Assembly (NCBI GenBank): GCA_002316215.1
Contig: DCDB01000140.1
Coordinates: 1 to 5,736 of the forward strand
Source of the DNA: Lachnospiraceae bacterium UBA1066
GTDB lineage: Bacteria; Bacillota; Clostridia; Lachnospirales; Lachnospiraceae
Reading direction: 5' to 3'
DNA length: 5,736 nt
The position numbers were made by a program, and so were the translations under genes. The notes under the pieces were generated by a model. That model was not told where the DNA came from. It did no database searches and saw only the letters and a list, made by a program, of their open reading frames with translations. Below, piece by piece: positions 4,694-5,736 of the stretch. Within the stretch, counting starts at the first letter, position 1. Every line of letters starts with the position of its first letter.

Positions 4694-5736
4694 TTTCCTG
4701 TTCCTCCAATATTCATCCGGCTAATTTCTTCCACTGCGTACAGCGGCAGGTTTACCAGCCAATCTTCCTTTTTGTAGTCCGCCATGGATGTGCGGACGGA
4801 GACTTCTGGCTCGTATTTGTCCTTATAAACCCGCAGGCTTTTGGCTTTGAGATTGACCTCCGCCTTGACCTCCACCGGGATAATCTTTTCGCCGGTGTCG
4901 ATGACGAAATCCACCTCGCAGGAACCCCGGTCATTGGTGAAGTAATAAACGCCCAGGTCCTCAATAGTCTTGAGCTGCTGACAGACATACTGCTCGGTCA
5001 GTGCTCCCTTGAATTCGGTGAACAGGTCGTTGCCGTCCAGCAGTGTGCGCTGCTGCAGGCCGGTCATACAGCCCAGCAGACCCACGTCCACGATGTACAG
5101 CTTGAACGCCCGCAGATCCTCATAGGCTTTCAGCGGGATTCCGGCAGCATTGACGCGGCTGACCTTATGCACCAGACCACAGTCAGTGAGCCACATAATG
5201 GCCGTCTCGTATTCCTTTGCCCTCCCACCTTCGCGGACAAGGCCGTAGATAAACTTTTTGTTTTCCCTGGCGAGTTGCGACGGGATGCTGTTCCAGATCA
5301 TGCGAATCTTCGGCACGGCCTCATAAGGCGCGTGCTTGGAAAAATCCTGTTCATACGCCGCCAAAATGCGTTTCTGAATGTCACGCACCTCGTTGAAGTC
5401 CTTATTCTCAGCAAAACTCTGCACAGCCTCCGGCATCCCGCCGACAAAATAGTAGTACTTGAGCGCGTCGATGTAAGTCTGCTTAAAGGAGGTTATCATC
5501 GCATAGTCCTGCTTGTCCAACAACTCGGCAAACCGCTCGTTTCCGGTCGCCATCAGGAATTCTCGGAAAGACAGCGGATAGAGCTTGAGAAAATCAACCT
5601 TGCCAACAGGAAAAGACGTGCCCCCGTGGAGAGCAATGCCCAACAGCGAACCCGCGCAGACGATGTGATATTGTGGTGCGTTCTCATAAAAATATTTGAG
5701 GGAGGAAAGCGCTCTCGGCACCTCCTGCACCTCGTC
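4690..5736 (-). CDS. ATP-binding protein, AAA_14 plus DUF4143 (partial)
   Basis: The gene enters from the right edge with codons for DEVQEVPRALSSLKYF, which contain the Walker B acidic pair, so the N-terminus with Walker A lies outside; 348 residues are visible. CAGSLLGIALHGG followed by SFPVGKVDFL and YPLSFREFL is the classic AAA_14 sensor region (about residues 27-61). The DUF4143 part carries a PD-(D/E)XK-nuclease-like pattern: E248 in TEQYV, D276 in EVDFV, and E289/K291 in PVEVKA. Members are widespread in Bacteria and Archaea with largely unknown function. The gene is markedly GC-richer than the enzyme cassette (38 of 60 bases are G/C in 5041-5100, against 20 of 60 in 1741-1800), which suggests a separate origin. 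It overlaps the 37-residue ORF by 4 nt at its stop. Confidence 0.94.
   Translation of the reverse strand, partial: DEVQEVPRALSSLKYFYENAPQYHIVCAGSLLGIALHGGTSFPVGKVDFLKLYPLSFREFLMATGNERFAELLDKQDYAMITSFKQTYIDALKYYYFVGGMPEAVQSFAENKDFNEVRDIQKRILAAYEQDFSKHAPYEAVPKIRMIWNSIPSQLARENKKFIYGLVREGGRAKEYETAIMWLTDCGLVHKVSRVNAAGIPLKAYEDLRAFKLYIVDVGLLGCMTGLQQRTLLDGNDLFTEFKGALTEQYVCQQLKTIEDLGVYYFTNDRGSCEVDFVIDTGEKIIPVEVKAEVNLKAKSLRVYKDKYEPEVSVRTSMADYKKEDWLVNLPLYAVEEISRMNIGGTGK
4703..4707 (-). promoter_or_regulatory. Shine-Dalgarno of the 37-residue ORF
   Basis: GGAGG on the minus strand sits 9 nt before the ATG at 4693, inside the last codons of the DUF4143 gene. Together with the ATGA overlap it supports reinitiation from the upstream gene. 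Confidence 0.6.

Noticed and set aside
4752..4988. 78-residue minus-strand ORF in the DUF4143 gene
   Set aside because: It is an out-of-frame, Ser/Arg-rich shadow within a well-matched gene.

Overview
The window looks like an accessory-island stretch from an anaerobic gut-type Firmicute (Clostridia, probably Lachnospiraceae). The evidence is AG-rich Shine-Dalgarno sequences, mostly AT-leaning codon use, and protein matches to families as they look in that group. This is inference from style; no housekeeping marker gene is intact here. About half the window is live-looking genes and half is gene debris.

Layout: (1) 1-83, 3' tail of a RhuM-family gene, cut off. (2) 174-2344 (+), a compact gene set: a VOC/glyoxalase-fold protein, overlapping by 8 nt an SPL-type radical SAM protein, then 46 nt later an ATP-grasp enzyme. 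(3) 2345-2613, a second RhuM relic with two frameshifts and two in-frame stops, starting exactly where the ATP-grasp gene stops. (4) 2614-3008, no intact gene; it holds a short open frame ending in a tail like that of the 23S rRNA methyltransferase RlmD (RumA), a known integration target of mobile elements in Firmicutes. (5) 3009-3746 (+), an intact-looking AAA/ABC-type ATPase (COG3910-like), bracketed by imperfect 32-bp direct repeats. (6) 3887-4558, a truncated TetR-type regulator (-) and a truncated nitroreductase (+), each missing its N-terminus, meeting within about 3 nt. (7) 4580-5736 (-), a GC-rich AAA_14/DUF4143 ATPase running off the right edge, with a translationally coupled 37-residue ORF downstream.

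How it fits together: the VOC, radical SAM and ATP-grasp genes are the only multi-gene unit that could act as a pathway. Their overlap and spacing suggest co-expression, but no substrate can be read from the sequence. The rest is best read as successive insertions and deletions: two diverged RhuM tails flank the enzyme set, a RlmD-like tail marks a possible attachment site, and one deletion appears to have removed the shared promoter and both 5' ends of a divergent tetR/nitroreductase pair. I find no rRNA, tRNA, CRISPR array or convincing intrinsic terminator, and I do not see a clearly new biological system. The cassette and its RhuM brackets are the most worthwhile lead.
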